DNA of 21,883 bases from Temnopleurus reevesii (GCA_036244855.1 BQKZ01000640.1:49474-71356), one strand, 5' to 3'; positions 1-10,674 are shown, counted from the stretch's first letter. A program made the numbers and translations. The notes: generated by a model not told the origin, from the letters alone.

Positions 1-974
1 GCCGGAGCATTTGTCATGGAACCGTCCAAACAGAGTTTTTCAAGATTCCCTTTCACTAAACTAGTTTCTAGCCAGTTGTGTCTTGTACAATTTAAGGGAT
101 GTTGCTCAATAGTAGCAATGGATTGCAAGTTGCAGCTGATCAGAATGCGCCAATCAAAATCATTGTTTCATGCGCGTCTTGTTTGAAGCGCATACCATGC
201 GCGAATGAAAATGCACGTTACTATTTGCAAGTGATTTGCAGTTGAATTGCACTCAATTTCAACTTTTAAACAACACTCCCTTAGAGTACCTGCGAAGTGT
301 ATTTCTAAACCAGTATGGTAGTCTACTTTCGTGACCACTTGTCCCATTTAGACCTGCTGTTTAACTAGTTTCCGTTAAGTTGGTTTCCGTGAAAGTGGTT
401 TAAATTTGTATACAAACAGGGTCCTCATTGTGTAAGAATCTCTTCTTGTGAAGTACATGAGAACTGGAGCGTACATACATTGAGCTTATTGTTTGTACAA
501 ATGATATGTTATTGATTATAAAGTTGATTAATTGTTTTAGTGGCACTAAGTGTTCAGAATTGAGAATAATTCAAATTATTTTTCACTTAATGTTATCTCA
601 TTTGATTTCAATGGATATAGATATGCTTCTTGATATCGAGAACTAATTTGATTTTATTTGATTTAATTCGATTTGATTTCAGTTGAAATGATATGTTTCT
701 TGATAATGAGAATCAACTTAATTTGATTTGATTTAATTTGATTTGATTTCAGTTGAAATGATATGTTTCTTGATAATGAGAATCAACTTAATTTGATTTG
801 ATTTAATTTGATTTGATTTGATTTCAGTTGATATGGATATGTTTCTTGATATTGAGAATCAACTGTATTTGATTTGATTTGATTTGATTTAAGTTGATTA
901 GATCTCAGTTGATATGGATATGTTTCTTGATATTGAGAATTAACTTTATTTGATTTGATTTGATTTGATTTCAG
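1..974 (+). other. Intron upstream of the first visible liprin-beta exon (partial)
   Basis: No coding exon was recognised here. The stretch is AT-rich with stops in all frames. It contains a diverged dispersed repeat (about 147-265) and, from about 590 on, a tandem repeat that runs into the first exon. The acceptor AG is at 973-974. The upstream exon, expected to carry the coiled-coil part of liprin-beta, is outside the window. Confidence 0.7.
147..265 (+). repeat. Dispersed repeat, copy 1 (inverted relative to 2930-3055)
   Basis: This stretch matches the reverse complement of about 2930-3055. Shared blocks are CCAATCAAAATC, a GCGCG-containing segment, an ACCATG-GC block, TTTGCAG-TGATTTG and TTGCA-TCAA. 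The two copies are clearly diverged. No terminal inverted repeat, tRNA-like box or coding capacity was seen, so the class is unknown. An old SINE or MITE fragment is possible. Confidence 0.6.
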
Positions 975-1010
975 TTGATATGGATATGCTCCTTGATATT
1001 GAGAACCAAC
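590..1010 (+). repeat. Minisatellite of six units derived from the intron-exon junction
   Basis: Six units of 66-81 bp are visible. The core ATATG (before YTYCTTGAT) recurs at 621, 691, 761, 837, 918 and 984. A unit consists of GATTT pentamers, an acceptor-like TTTCAG, then GTTGATATGGATATG, YTTGATATTGAGAAYCAAC. The last unit is the real acceptor and the first 36 bases of the 975-1075 exon, so part of the coding sequence belongs to the array. Earlier units carry small changes (GTTGAAATGATATG, TGATAATGAG), and the first is the most diverged. The reverse strand gives a spurious open frame rich in YQETYPYQL repeats. Confidence 0.9.
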
Positions 1011-1075
1011 GAACAGACAGTTTCTCAACATCGAGTTCAGCTACAGCAGAGACGGATACATCAAGAGAAAGTAAC
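975..1075 (+). CDS. PPFIBP1: Liprin-beta homologue, internal exon 1 of 6 in window
   Basis: The exon follows TTTCAG and ends at AAC|GTAAGT, a perfect donor. It starts with the last two bases of a split codon and ends in phase 0. It encodes DMDMLLDIENQRTDSFSTSS followed by a Ser/Thr/Glu-rich stretch ending SRESN. This is part of the disordered linker expected after the N-terminal coiled coil of liprin-beta, a scaffold that binds liprin-alpha and LAR-type receptor phosphatases at synapses and cell cortex (family knowledge). The exon alone has no diagnostic motif. It is assigned because its donor phase joins the next exon exactly and because it is stop-free. Oddly, its first 36 bases are the last unit of an upstream tandem repeat. 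Confidence 0.75.
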
Positions 1076-1561
1076 GTAAGTTCTCTCTTTATTATCAAAA
1101 TGCCACAAAGATACTGCTTAGAGAAGTTTTTTTTATATAATTTACTCCATCTTGGGCATGTTTGCTTGGTTTAAAATTTGTGGTTGTATCCATGAAAGAA
1201 AAATTGCAGTCATCTTTATACCTTATTCAAACAGATTTTCTTAGAAACAGATAATGATTATGCTACCTGAGAATGTTGCCATTTCAAATGTAAAAGTGAT
1301 ATTACAATGGGGATCTTTCAACGTACAAGAGATTTACTTCTTTCTTGTAATACAAGGAAAATACTCGCAAAATCCTGGGACATTATTCCCTGTATAGCCA
1401 CAATGTTCATTTCAATGCATTTCAATAACATTTACCCACTGACATAGCAAATTAGGGAAGAAGTACTTTTGTCATATTGCTCTTCTAAGAAACCGGTGAA
1501 GAAGGTAGTCTGGCTCAAAAGAGAGTTTCATTCCCTTAATGTGTTGTCTTTGTTGTTTTAG
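1076..1561 (+). other. Intron 1 (486 bp)
   Basis: The donor is GTAAGT at 1076 and the acceptor is TTGTTTTAG ending at 1561. The intron is AT-rich and otherwise ordinary; I saw no repeat or RNA gene in it. Confidence 0.75.
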
Positions 1562-1699
1562 CGTCAGGCTGGGCCTGTGAGTCCTGAACGAGACTACACG
1601 CACCCGATGATGGTAGACCGGACAGAAGAGATGTTTGGGAGCAAGACTAGCAGACGGTCAGCTAGCCTTGAGAATCTACAATCCACGTTGCCACCAACG
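1562..1699 (+). CDS. PPFIBP1: Liprin-beta homologue, internal exon 2 of 6
   Basis: The exon is 138 nt, 46 codons, phase 0 at both ends, so it can be skipped without a frameshift. It begins RQAGPVSPERDYTHPMMVDR and ends in SRRSASLENLQSTLPPT. The RRSASLENL segment is a basophilic kinase-type site (R-R-S-A-S) of the kind common in liprin linkers. The segment is predicted disordered from its Pro/Ser/charged content. The acceptor is TTTTAG at 1561 and the donor GTGAGA at 1700. A CA microsatellite begins four bases into the following intron. Membership of the gene is inferred from phase, strand and spacing; no unique motif is present. Confidence 0.8.
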
Positions 1700-1703
1700 G
1701 TGA

Positions 1704-1719
1704 GACACACCAACACACC

Positions 1720-1760
<41 letters not shown>

Positions 1761-1774
1761 ATACAACACACACA
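1704..1774 (+). repeat. (CA)n microsatellite beside a splice donor
   Basis: Interrupted CACA runs start four bases after the donor GTGAGACACAC. The purest part is about 1721-1755. CA repeats next to donors bind hnRNP L-type proteins in other animals (family knowledge). A splicing effect here is only an inference. Confidence 0.95.
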
Positions 1775-2929
1775 TGCATGATTAGTGAATGTCAATTACA
1801 TGTAGGTAGTTGTTTATTGAGTTTTCTGATAAAATCAAGTTGATTCCCTTGATCACTCCAAATCTCGCCTTCAAAAATAGTTGGGGCAAGTCACTTGCAG
1901 TTATAATTCAACAAACTATACAGGACACTTGACATTGGTAGATTTATTCAAGGCGCAATCAAATAAATGTTCTTTAAAATGATTCAGTTTTTCAAAATGT
2001 TTCATTTTTTTCTAGACAAGGCTTTGAGAGAACATCAATTTAATCAATTGATTTCCTGTATCTACATTGTGAAGTTTGGTAATCCTTCAAAAAGATGTTT
2101 TAAAACAAAAAATCATCTTAATTATAGTATAAAGGCACAAGTATAGTACTTAAGGCCCAAAGATTTCGGCTTCAAGGCCTTATCTTACAATATACTTAGT
2201 AAAAACTTTATTTAAAGAACCATTTTGTATCTAGATGCATGCCCTTGCCATAGTAAACATATTTTTTTTCAATATTGAAGTTCATTTGTTTTCAGTACTT
2301 GTAGATGAATGGCTATTTTAAGTGTGTACTAGTGCATGCTGAGTAAATACCAAGTAGTTGGTAGTATGTATATCTGTTTCCACCTAGTTTATTCTATAGA
2401 TCTCAAATTCAAAGACAATGTGGTCAGTGATCTAAGTTAATTTGCAACCAGCTGTAGTTAGAATAGGGAAAAATAAACATGACACTCCTTCATTGTTTTT
2501 ATTCTTTATTCAGTCTCTATGCACTTGAGTCAAATAACTCTTGCAATCAACCAAAGTAATAACTTGGTTGATGTTTTTTTTAACTTTGAAATAAGAATTA
2601 TAAGATGATCTACAGATTATTGAGACTATGGAAGTAACAAAATTATGTAAGTGAGAAAAATAGATAAATAGAAGTTTAGTGTGATGGACATTGACCCAAT
2701 AAATCTTCAAATTCCACAAACTTGTGTTTGTTTCAAATTTGTTTTGGAGAAAGCTTGAGATATACCGGTATCTGTAGTGAGCGTACCCAATCAATCTCAT
2801 ACATGTATATACTGCACTGTGTATTAGCAATAGCATGAGCAAAGCAAAGTATTACAAGCACAAACACCTGTTATGTCACTTTCGATAAGTTTAGCCTGTA
2901 CTTTAACTCTGCCTGAGGGTGTGTCGCCA

Positions 2930-3055
2930 GATTGTTGCAATTGATTGCAAGTCAACTTCAAATCAGCTGCAAATAAGCCGTATATTTTAATTTGCACATG
3001 GTTTGTGTTTCTAACAAAGCGCGTGTGAAATAACGATTTTGATTGGTGCATGCCA
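2930..3055 (-). repeat. Dispersed repeat, copy 2 (inverted)
   Basis: Read on the - strand, this matches 147-265: CACCAATCAAAATC, then ACACGCGC, ACCATG, and TTTGCAGCTGATTTG with TTGCAATCAATTGCAAC at the end. It is a diverged member of the same unclassified family. No TSD was resolved. Confidence 0.6.
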
Positions 3056-3481
3056 ATTAATGGAAACTTTCTGGAAAAAGCCCCTAAGTCGAATATTTGT
3101 AGACCAGTGAAAAAATCTTTTTGACTTACAAGGGGTAACTATTACATGTTATGTATGATTTGTTAAAAGAATGACTTGATTAAGGCAGAGTTAATTATTC
3201 TTCATTTTTATGTCAACATCAAGAAACTCAGTTGAAATAAATGTCTGTTTTCTAAAGAAGCATTTCCCATTAGGCGAGTAGAAGTACCAAGTTGAATGGG
3301 ATTTGGGTGAGCTCTAACTCCACTGAACTTGTGAGAGTTTGCATATTTCAGTCCACTAAGCATATCGAGTTTAATTAGACTGTATTAGGGATCCAAACTT
3401 GTTACAAACCCATTACGAGTTTGTAATAAATAATAAGAGTTTTGTATGAGCATCAAGAGTTTATTTTAAATAGTAGTCGGA

Positions 3482-4076
3482 ATATGTGACCCGCCATAGC
3501 GAAACCCCGCACTTGTCGGCATTCTACCATGTAGAGTAATGGGCCTCTGAAGGGGAAAAATGGTTCCAGGGACCATACCAAGAATTTTTTATTACTGAAA
3601 ATTATGACTTTTCTTGTTTCTTTTGCAAAAAGAATTGTGTCGAAATTCCATGCCAAAGTGAAGTAATTTCTGTTTTTATAAAACGATTCTATCTGGATGT
3701 GCTTCTAAAACTACCACGATTTCATGAAAATTACGTAAAATGAAAGTAAAAATGACTAATTTCGATGCGTCTTTCAGGGCCGTAGTTTTTAGTTGATCCT
3801 GCATGTTTGGAAGCGTCAGAAAGCTTGAGATTTGCATATTCAAAATATGGCATTCACAATGAATGAAAATGATAGTTACGATAAAACCTTGAATGTCTCC
3901 TTTTCAACATTTCGCTAAACACATATACAAATTGCTGTATCTCCGTCAAATATTATCCAAACTGGATGAAAGGGGTATCAAATTAAAGCTAATTAGTTGC
4001 TCCTTCAAATGATATATAAATCTCAAATTTGATTTTTGCCGACAAGTGCTGGGTTTTGCTATAGCCGGTCACATAT
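3482..4076. mobile_element. 595-bp inverted-repeat element (MITE-like)
   Basis: The ends form an inverted repeat of about 40 bp: ATATGTGACC, CCATAGCGAAACCCCGCAC, TTGTCGGC at the left, and on the other strand at the right ATATGTGACC, GCTATAGCAAAACCCAGCAC, TTGTCGGC. The interior is AT-rich and non-coding. No clear target-site duplication is visible, so the superfamily is uncertain. The size and TIRs fit a non-autonomous DNA transposon. Confidence 0.75.
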
Positions 4077-5267
4077 GTTACCAATTTAAAAGAGTTTAAT
4101 CATTGGTATTGCTGTGTAGTTATATTGAAAATAATGACTTAGGGATCAAGAAATGTTTATCTGTTTAACTGAGCTTTTAATACCAATTTCATGTACATCT
4201 ATCAATTTCTTCACATTTTTCTCTGAATCGGAAGGAAAAAATCAGGTCGGGCAAATTTCAGAGGGTTGGTATGTGAAGGCCAACCACACAATTTTTTTAG
4301 GCATAATATGTTAATTGATCCAAAGGCTACTGCACATCTGTATCATAAGCAAGATGTTTTCCTATTGTACTTCAATTTGCTTTGTGCTCTCCATGAGTTG
4401 GTTAAGTTATTAATTAGCTGTAAGCACATGGTGAATGTTAAAAATACACTGGCTTACAATATTTATGTGTTATGAAATTACAGGGAGTAAAAGCATAATG
4501 AAGGTCTTATTGAAATCATTTATTTTGTGGATGTTACTCCTTTCTTATTCCTGCTTTGTAGCGAATGAAAAAGGCAAAATCAACTATGGTAAAGATCTGG
4601 ACCTTTTAACGAAAGCATTTATCTCACACATATAGATCCCTTTGACAGTCATTACCTCTGTTTTCCCCTCCATGGTATTATTATGAATATTTAATGCTCA
4701 ACCATTAGCAGTGCTTCTACTTTCGTATTGCATTATCAAAACTCTACTTGCATTTTCCAGCCAATCTTTTACAATACTTATTTTCAATTTGTAGTCTTTT
4801 CCTTTCATGAAGTATCTAAATTGTATATTAATTATCCATTTGTACATTGATTACTTCGTCATATATTTATGCTTTCCTTCAAGTGATTTTGTTCCTTGTA
4901 GTTATCAATTATTTTAGGTTCACTTTACAAATCAAGCCTTAGAAAAGAAAAGGAAAAAATAAGAAAATATGAATATAGAGACGGTGTTGAAAACTCATCT
5001 GATGCATTTTGAAATTGTGAATTTGGGAATGGAGTTAATAACAGCGTGAATTTCCGGTAAATGTTCAATGAGGGTTGGGGTTTTTAACTCTGAGGAATGT
5101 CACTTTATAAAGTGTGTTTACAAATGTATATTTATGGATTCTTGAAAATGTTTATAACTACTGTTTGTATACTTACAATCATATTATATTGAGTATGTGT
5201 CTGATCATATCAATTGATGTTTTGTAATTCATTTTGATATCCCCTTGCATGTTTTCTGTCCCTACAG

Positions 5268-5969
5268 AATGAACCTTCCTCTGACCATCCCACTCCTGAC
5301 ACTCACTATACTAAAACACTCCCGGACAAGCCCCCAAATGTCATCGGTGCTCCAAGAACAATACATGTCCCAATCCATGTCCAGGGCAATATAACTCAAC
5401 CTCTCCACTCCACACCTGATCTCAAACACTCCCCTCCCAAACAGGATGATTCAGTCTTCCCAACTGAAGACCCACGGACAATCCATGTCCCAATCCATAT
5501 TGAAAGGACATCTCCTGGTCTAGATTCCAACAGTAATCTCCCAGATGACATGAAAGAACTGACCACAGATTTGCCAGAAGTGGTCACCTCAAGTAAAACC
5601 CCTCCATTCCCAACTAACACTAGTCCCAGCTCTTTAGAAGCCGTCCTTAAGAAAGTGAATTTTGATTTAGATGCAACGACTGAAATCAGCGTTGATCAGA
5701 GGAGCTCTATGGGTGATGAATCTGATGATAGACCAGCCGTAGATCATGTGAGTGTATTCCTAACCCAAGGTGCTAATAGTAGTCCATTGAAGACTAATGG
5801 TGATGTAGGGAATGGGGTCCATACTGACTCCCTTGACTCTCCAACTGACTTGACTTTTATTGACATTGATGACGCCAACGTGGCTCATTTCCGCAGAGAC
5901 ATGTCAGGTCACATGACCCACATGTCTGGTCACATGACCCTACCTTCTAAGAAAACGACTGACCCAGAG
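5268..5969 (+). CDS. PPFIBP1: Liprin-beta homologue, large internal exon 3 of 6
   Basis: The exon is 702 nt, 234 codons, phase 0 at both ends, between CCTACAG and GAG|GTAATC. It begins NEPSSDHPTPDTHYTKTLPD and ends SKKTTDPE. The product is Pro/Ser/Thr/Asp-rich and probably disordered. Two internal repeats are visible: PRTIHVPIH occurs twice, 40 codons apart (5352-5378 and 5472-5498), and MSGHMT occurs twice, 21 bases apart (5901 and 5922). An acidic segment (DLTFIDIDDANVAHF) lies between them and could be a partner-binding motif. The frame stays open past the donor to a stop at 6057-6059, so intron retention would add about 29 residues. Vertebrate liprin-beta linkers are, as I recall them, shorter, so this exon looks like a lineage expansion. 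An alternative reading is a symmetrical cassette exon. Confidence 0.85.
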
Positions 5970-8715
5970 GTAATCACATGGTTCTTTCTTACGCATTTCT
6001 TCTGCCAAGTTTTCTGCTTTCATTCCTCCATTTGTTCTATATTCATTCCATACATTTAAATTAAAGGTGGTCAGACATCACTGTCCATCAAGAGGGGTTC
6101 ATGACATTGCAATGCGCATTATATTTTGTGCAAATACTCTCTGAGGACAGTTGAAACATGTGATGAACTCACTTTCTCTTGATAGATGAATCATTTTGTT
6201 CAGGTGTGTGACCACTTTTAAAGTACACTTTTTGTTACTCCCTGTTCTGATTCGAGTAGTAACATTGTATCTTTGCTTCTCCTGTAATACATCAATACAG
6301 CTTCAAGTCTTGCATGGCTTTGTACAGGATTTAGCTCTAACCCATTCTCATCATAATCTTATTTTACAATATTTTTCTGTGAAGATAATACGCCATTTCA
6401 TTCCTTTTAACATTTGTAGTTTATTAAAGAGTCTGAAGCAGAGAAGTAGTAAAAAGATAATATGCTCTGAAGCCGTATAAGCTACAAATAGTAGTACATT
6501 CAAATTCTAGATTAACAGTGCCATAAGGAAAGATAGCTGTTTGTGTTTTTAATGAATCATTTAATATGCAAAGTTAAACACTTCGCATTCTGGATAATTA
6601 CATTTTGTGCTCTATCAATGAAATCAATATTAATTTCCATTGATTTAGTTATCATGTGAATGCTTATAGCTTATCAACCTTGAAAGATAAATATTTGAAT
6701 TTCTATTTTCATGTGATGGCCTGAAAAAATGGCATGAATGTAAGATTTCTATAGAGAAAATATTATTCTCATGAAGCCTTTATCATAAGGAAACAAAATA
6801 AACACTTACATGTAATTATTAGCTTAAGGAGAAAGCTGATTTGGTACATTTTGAATAAGAACTTTATTTATCATAGTGCATGCTGTTACCCAGCTTATAT
6901 CATTAATACAATTAGAATATTACTACAGCGTGTGAAAAAAATCCACAAACGTTGTAAGTACACGTATTACATTGCATTCAGCTCACCTAATGTACATGTA
7001 ATTTGTCAATTATGGGGAAAGCATAGATAGACGATTTTGTGGGTTCCTCCATGTATTGGGAGGTTATTTTCATAATTGCTTTGCAAATTAGGGATTTAAA
7101 AAAAATTACTTTGAGGATATCGATTCTCTTGATTACACTCACAATTGAATCTATTTTGATTTGGACCAGAAACCCGGGTTTAAAAACTTGGATATCTTCC
7201 ATTTGTTTATGACATAGCTGGATTAGCTTCATTATTTGTAAATCCTTCAAAGTGAAGTGTTCTAAATTTGAATACTGTAATTGGCCATAAAAACCCTACA
7301 CTCACATGGTTTGATTTCAGTGTCTTTAGAACGATTCATGGTTTTATTGAATAGTTCTGATACAGATATGGCAGAGGCTATTCAACTTTTCAGGGCGAGA
7401 GAACACATTTTGTGTTTTGGTTCAATAACTTTTGATGTAGAGCTCTAAAAAAAATACCAGATGCATGAGAAGAAAGAGAACGATATTTCACACAAAATTT
7501 GATGATTACTATTGTGTCAACATTTGCTATTTGTCGCAGAGGATTTTATAAATGAAAATAATTAAAAAAAAAAGTCACATATCATTAATTTAGCAGCTCA
7601 TAAACATGTAAAAGATCCTTCGTTTTCACACAAATTGGCAACTACATAACATTTTAACATGCTTTATCATGATGAAGATTCAATTTGGTGGCTTAATATT
7701 CAATTGAAATGTTTAGAAAGAAACAGAGAATGTAAAATTGCAGATTTAGTTATTGAATTTGTTGCAAAATGATTTCTGTTCAATTTTGTAGTTGTAATTT
7801 TGAAAGTGAATTCTATATTTAATGTGTTATTTTTACATTTGCAAAATTGGTTTTATCATTAATCTTAGAGTTACTGGTTTTAATGTGCAATTCATTTCTC
7901 AGGCTTTTGATTTTTGCTATTAAACTTTGCATGACATTATACATTATGCATTTCCTAAAGCCAAATTGTGGGCAAGGTCAACTTCATATCATTTTATCCA
8001 TTTTATTAGAATAATGACAATCACTATTAAAGAGAAAAGAAATTATGCACATCAATTATTTATGCTGGTGATTATTTCCCATCACACATCGTTTTCTTTT
8101 AAAAGATGGCTGACTGACTCATTATTTGAAGAGAAATTTACTTTAAATTTTTGCACCTTTGATATGAAATTGAAAATATATGCATTTGCGTTTGGAGAAG
8201 ACTTATTTCCCTCATACCTGTTGGTAATTTGATGCTTGGTTTCCAATTCACTTACTTGGGTCGCCCTTTTAGCAATGCTAATACCTTCCTATCTGTTTAA
8301 ACTTACCACTCATTGTTTATATATCTCTGTGTTAACCTTAATTTTGTTACCATATTAGCATTTTGAATTTTCCGCTTTCTATGTACATGTAGCCCATTGG
8401 ACATTAATACCATTGTAATCTGCAATTTAATCAAACTCCAACAACATCAAAGAGCTTTTGTATAAACGCCAATCTTATATTGTTTTCATTGCTGTTTGTT
8501 AATGGAGGAAATCATTATTTTTTATTGCAAAATTAATTTTGTGTTTATTCAATGATCATCATTTTGATATCCTACATTTGTTATGATGTAAATCAGAATA
8601 TGGATTTTGAATATATTGTGCTCTATCTATGCATATATATGCATCGTATTGTAAGTGGGAGATGATGAATAGATGAAGAGTGGGTTTTATTCTAAATAAC
8701 CTTGTCTGTCATATA

Positions 8716-10223
8716 CAGTGTGTCTCAATAAAAACGTAACACTTTTGAAATGGTTGGCAAATTGAGCATATATAGTTTTATGAAGAAATGTTTATATGTA
8801 TAGAAAGCTGAAGGATCGACCTTTCTTATGAGATGAAAAATTGGAAAAAGGAATCATGCTTTGATGAACAGTGTTCACTTAAGTTAGAGGTATGATAATG
8901 TGCCTGCGCAGGATTTTTCCTTTCAATTTTGGAGAGGTAAGCTACTTGTAGCTTAGCTTACAATAAGGTTGATATGAGATATTCAGGATCGATGAAACAA
9001 CAGGGTATTTTAAATACCGTGAATACCATTCCTTTTTCTCTGATATTTATCAATCCCGAAACATCACCGCCCATTCCCCACCCACACACACAAACGCACA
9101 CACAAACGCACTCACACATTTCCACTCACATCTTATTGTACCGGGTATAACAAAAAAGTCTTTTTAATGTTCAAAGATGTTCATGTTTCTTTTATTTTTT
9201 CTTATTTACAACTGCTTTGTTCATCTTGAAATAAGGATCTGACAAAAGTAATCAGTCCATAGTCCACATGGTTATTTTTTTTCTTGACTGAATATCACGG
9301 CTTTTAAAGTATTGATTGAGTAAGGGTACCGGTAAAATTAAGTCTTTCACATTATTGATTGACGTCCACCTTTTCTCTCGATACAAGATCTTGCCCATTT
9401 CAGCATGTCAGCTCTCCTGACCTGACTGTTGCTCTGTCCTGACGAATTAAGGACATCAATCTCGTGTCAGGAGGTGTGGTGTAGACCTTAATCTTGAGCC
9501 ATCCCCCGAAGAAGAAGTCGAGAGGCATCATGTCAGGTGAAAGTGGAAGCCATTCAACTTCATATGATCACTGAAGAGCTGGGTGAGGTGTTCTGCAGCA
9601 ATGGCAAGGTGCCCCATCTTGCAACCACCATACACGTCGGAACCGTCCATTCCTGCCATGGCGATAACTTGCAACTCTATCAAGGGCAGGGATAACATGT
9701 CCATCGATTATCGGGACAATTATTTTTGTCAGGTCTTTCATTTTAAGATGAACAAAGCAGTTGTAAATGAGAAGAAAATAAAAACAACATGAACATCTTA
9801 CATAAAAAGATTTAACTATTTTTTTTAAAATACGATGGGAGTGGAAGTGTGTGCGTGTGTGTGTGTTTGTGGGGGCGGTGGTTTTTCGGAATTGATAAAT
9901 AACAGAGCAAAAGGAATGGTATTCAATCTAATCAAAATACCCTGTTGATCCATCGATCCTAAATATCTCAGATAAATCTTTTTGTAAGCTACAAGTAGCT
10001 TACTTGTCCAAAATTGGAAGGAAAATCCTGCGCAGGCACATTTTCATACATCTAACTTAAGTGAACACTGTTCATCGAAGCATGATTCTTTTTTCCAATT
10101 TTTCATATCATTAGAAAGGTCAATCCTTCAGCTTTCTATACATATCAACATTTCTTCATAAAACCATATATGCTCAATTTGCCAACCATTTCAAAAGTGT
10201 TACGTTTTTATTGAGACACACTG
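8716..10223. mobile_element. Foldback Tc1/mariner-like DNA transposon, about 1.5 kb
   Basis: The element is bounded by TA at 8714-8715 and 10224-10225. Its tips are CAGTGTGTCTCAATAAAAAC and the exact reverse complement. The inverted repeats are very long: the left arm runs to about 9270 and the right arm begins near 9712, with frequent mismatches and small indels. Both arms carry a nested palindrome (AAGCTACTTGTAGCTT type) and a CA/GT-rich patch. The middle holds a decayed transposase fragment read on the - strand. TA duplication, the CAGTGTGTC tips and the transposase motifs agree on the Tc1/mariner (IS630) superfamily. Confidence 0.92.
9400..9735 (-). pseudogene. Truncated Tc1/mariner-type transposase remnant
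   Basis: One frame read from 9735 down to 9400 gives recognisable DDE-transposase blocks: RRVWWLQDGAPCH (the second catalytic Asp in QDGAP), then VEWLPLSPDMMPLDFF (the third catalytic Asp in SPD) and LKIKVYTTPPDT. In the family these correspond to QDGAPAH, SPDLTPLDFF and KVY-TPP. A stop codon interrupts the frame at 9568-9570. The two Asp residues are only 27 residues apart; 34 or so is usual, so a few codons are probably lost there. The DNA-binding domain and most of the catalytic core are absent. The upstream end of the frame runs into the right inverted repeat. It is not functional. Confidence 0.85.
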
Positions 10224-10674
10224 TATAACACTCTTGGAATTTCAGCAGCTTGATCATAGAGAAACTATATTGCTTTGAATGGTAGAGGGCTCACTTGATA
10301 TACTAACATAGTCTGAAGTTTTAGTATCTCACTAGGAGGGTTTGTGTTGAGTGCTCTAATGTAATGTTGTGATTCCTTCAAAATACTTTAAGTTGCTTTG
10401 TGTAAACATAATGAATTATGCTCCATTATATTGTATAATACTAAGTTATTTTTTTATGGTGGTGAATTGAGGGAATAAAATAAATAGATTTTTTTTATAA
10501 CCTTGGGAATAATTACTTCTAGGACAAATTTCATTCACACTAATCATCAAAATGTTATATTAACTGATTTAGAGGAAATATGGATTATACTTTAATATAG
10601 TATGTACTGTAGCAAATGTTGTGATTAAGATGTTAGTAATAGTTGAGTGCTTGGCCTGGTTTTGGCTTCATTAG

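Larger units (their letters stand above)
1700..5267 (+). other. Intron 2 (3,568 bp)
   Basis: The donor is GTGAGA and the acceptor CTGTCCCTACAG. The intron contains the CA microsatellite (1704-1774), the second copy of a dispersed repeat (2930-3055) and an inverted-repeat element (3482-4076). I see no exon or RNA gene in 1775-2925, 3060-3480 or 4080-5260. A 45-codon reading frame at 4498-4635 looks like a chance ORF. Confidence 0.75.

Noticed and set aside
783..1031. 82-residue frame on the - strand with YQETYPYQL repeats
   Set aside because: It is the antisense reading of the exon-derived minisatellite; periodicity comes from the DNA repeat.
4498..4635. 45-codon frame starting MKVLLKSFILWMLLLSYSCF, resembling a signal peptide
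   Set aside because: A hydrophobic start is likely by chance in AT-rich DNA. There is no homology I recognise, no cysteine pattern, and it sits alone in an intron.
9583..9792. 69-residue + strand frame inside the foldback element
   Set aside because: The meaningful reading is on the - strand, where transposase motifs appear; the + frame is its shadow.
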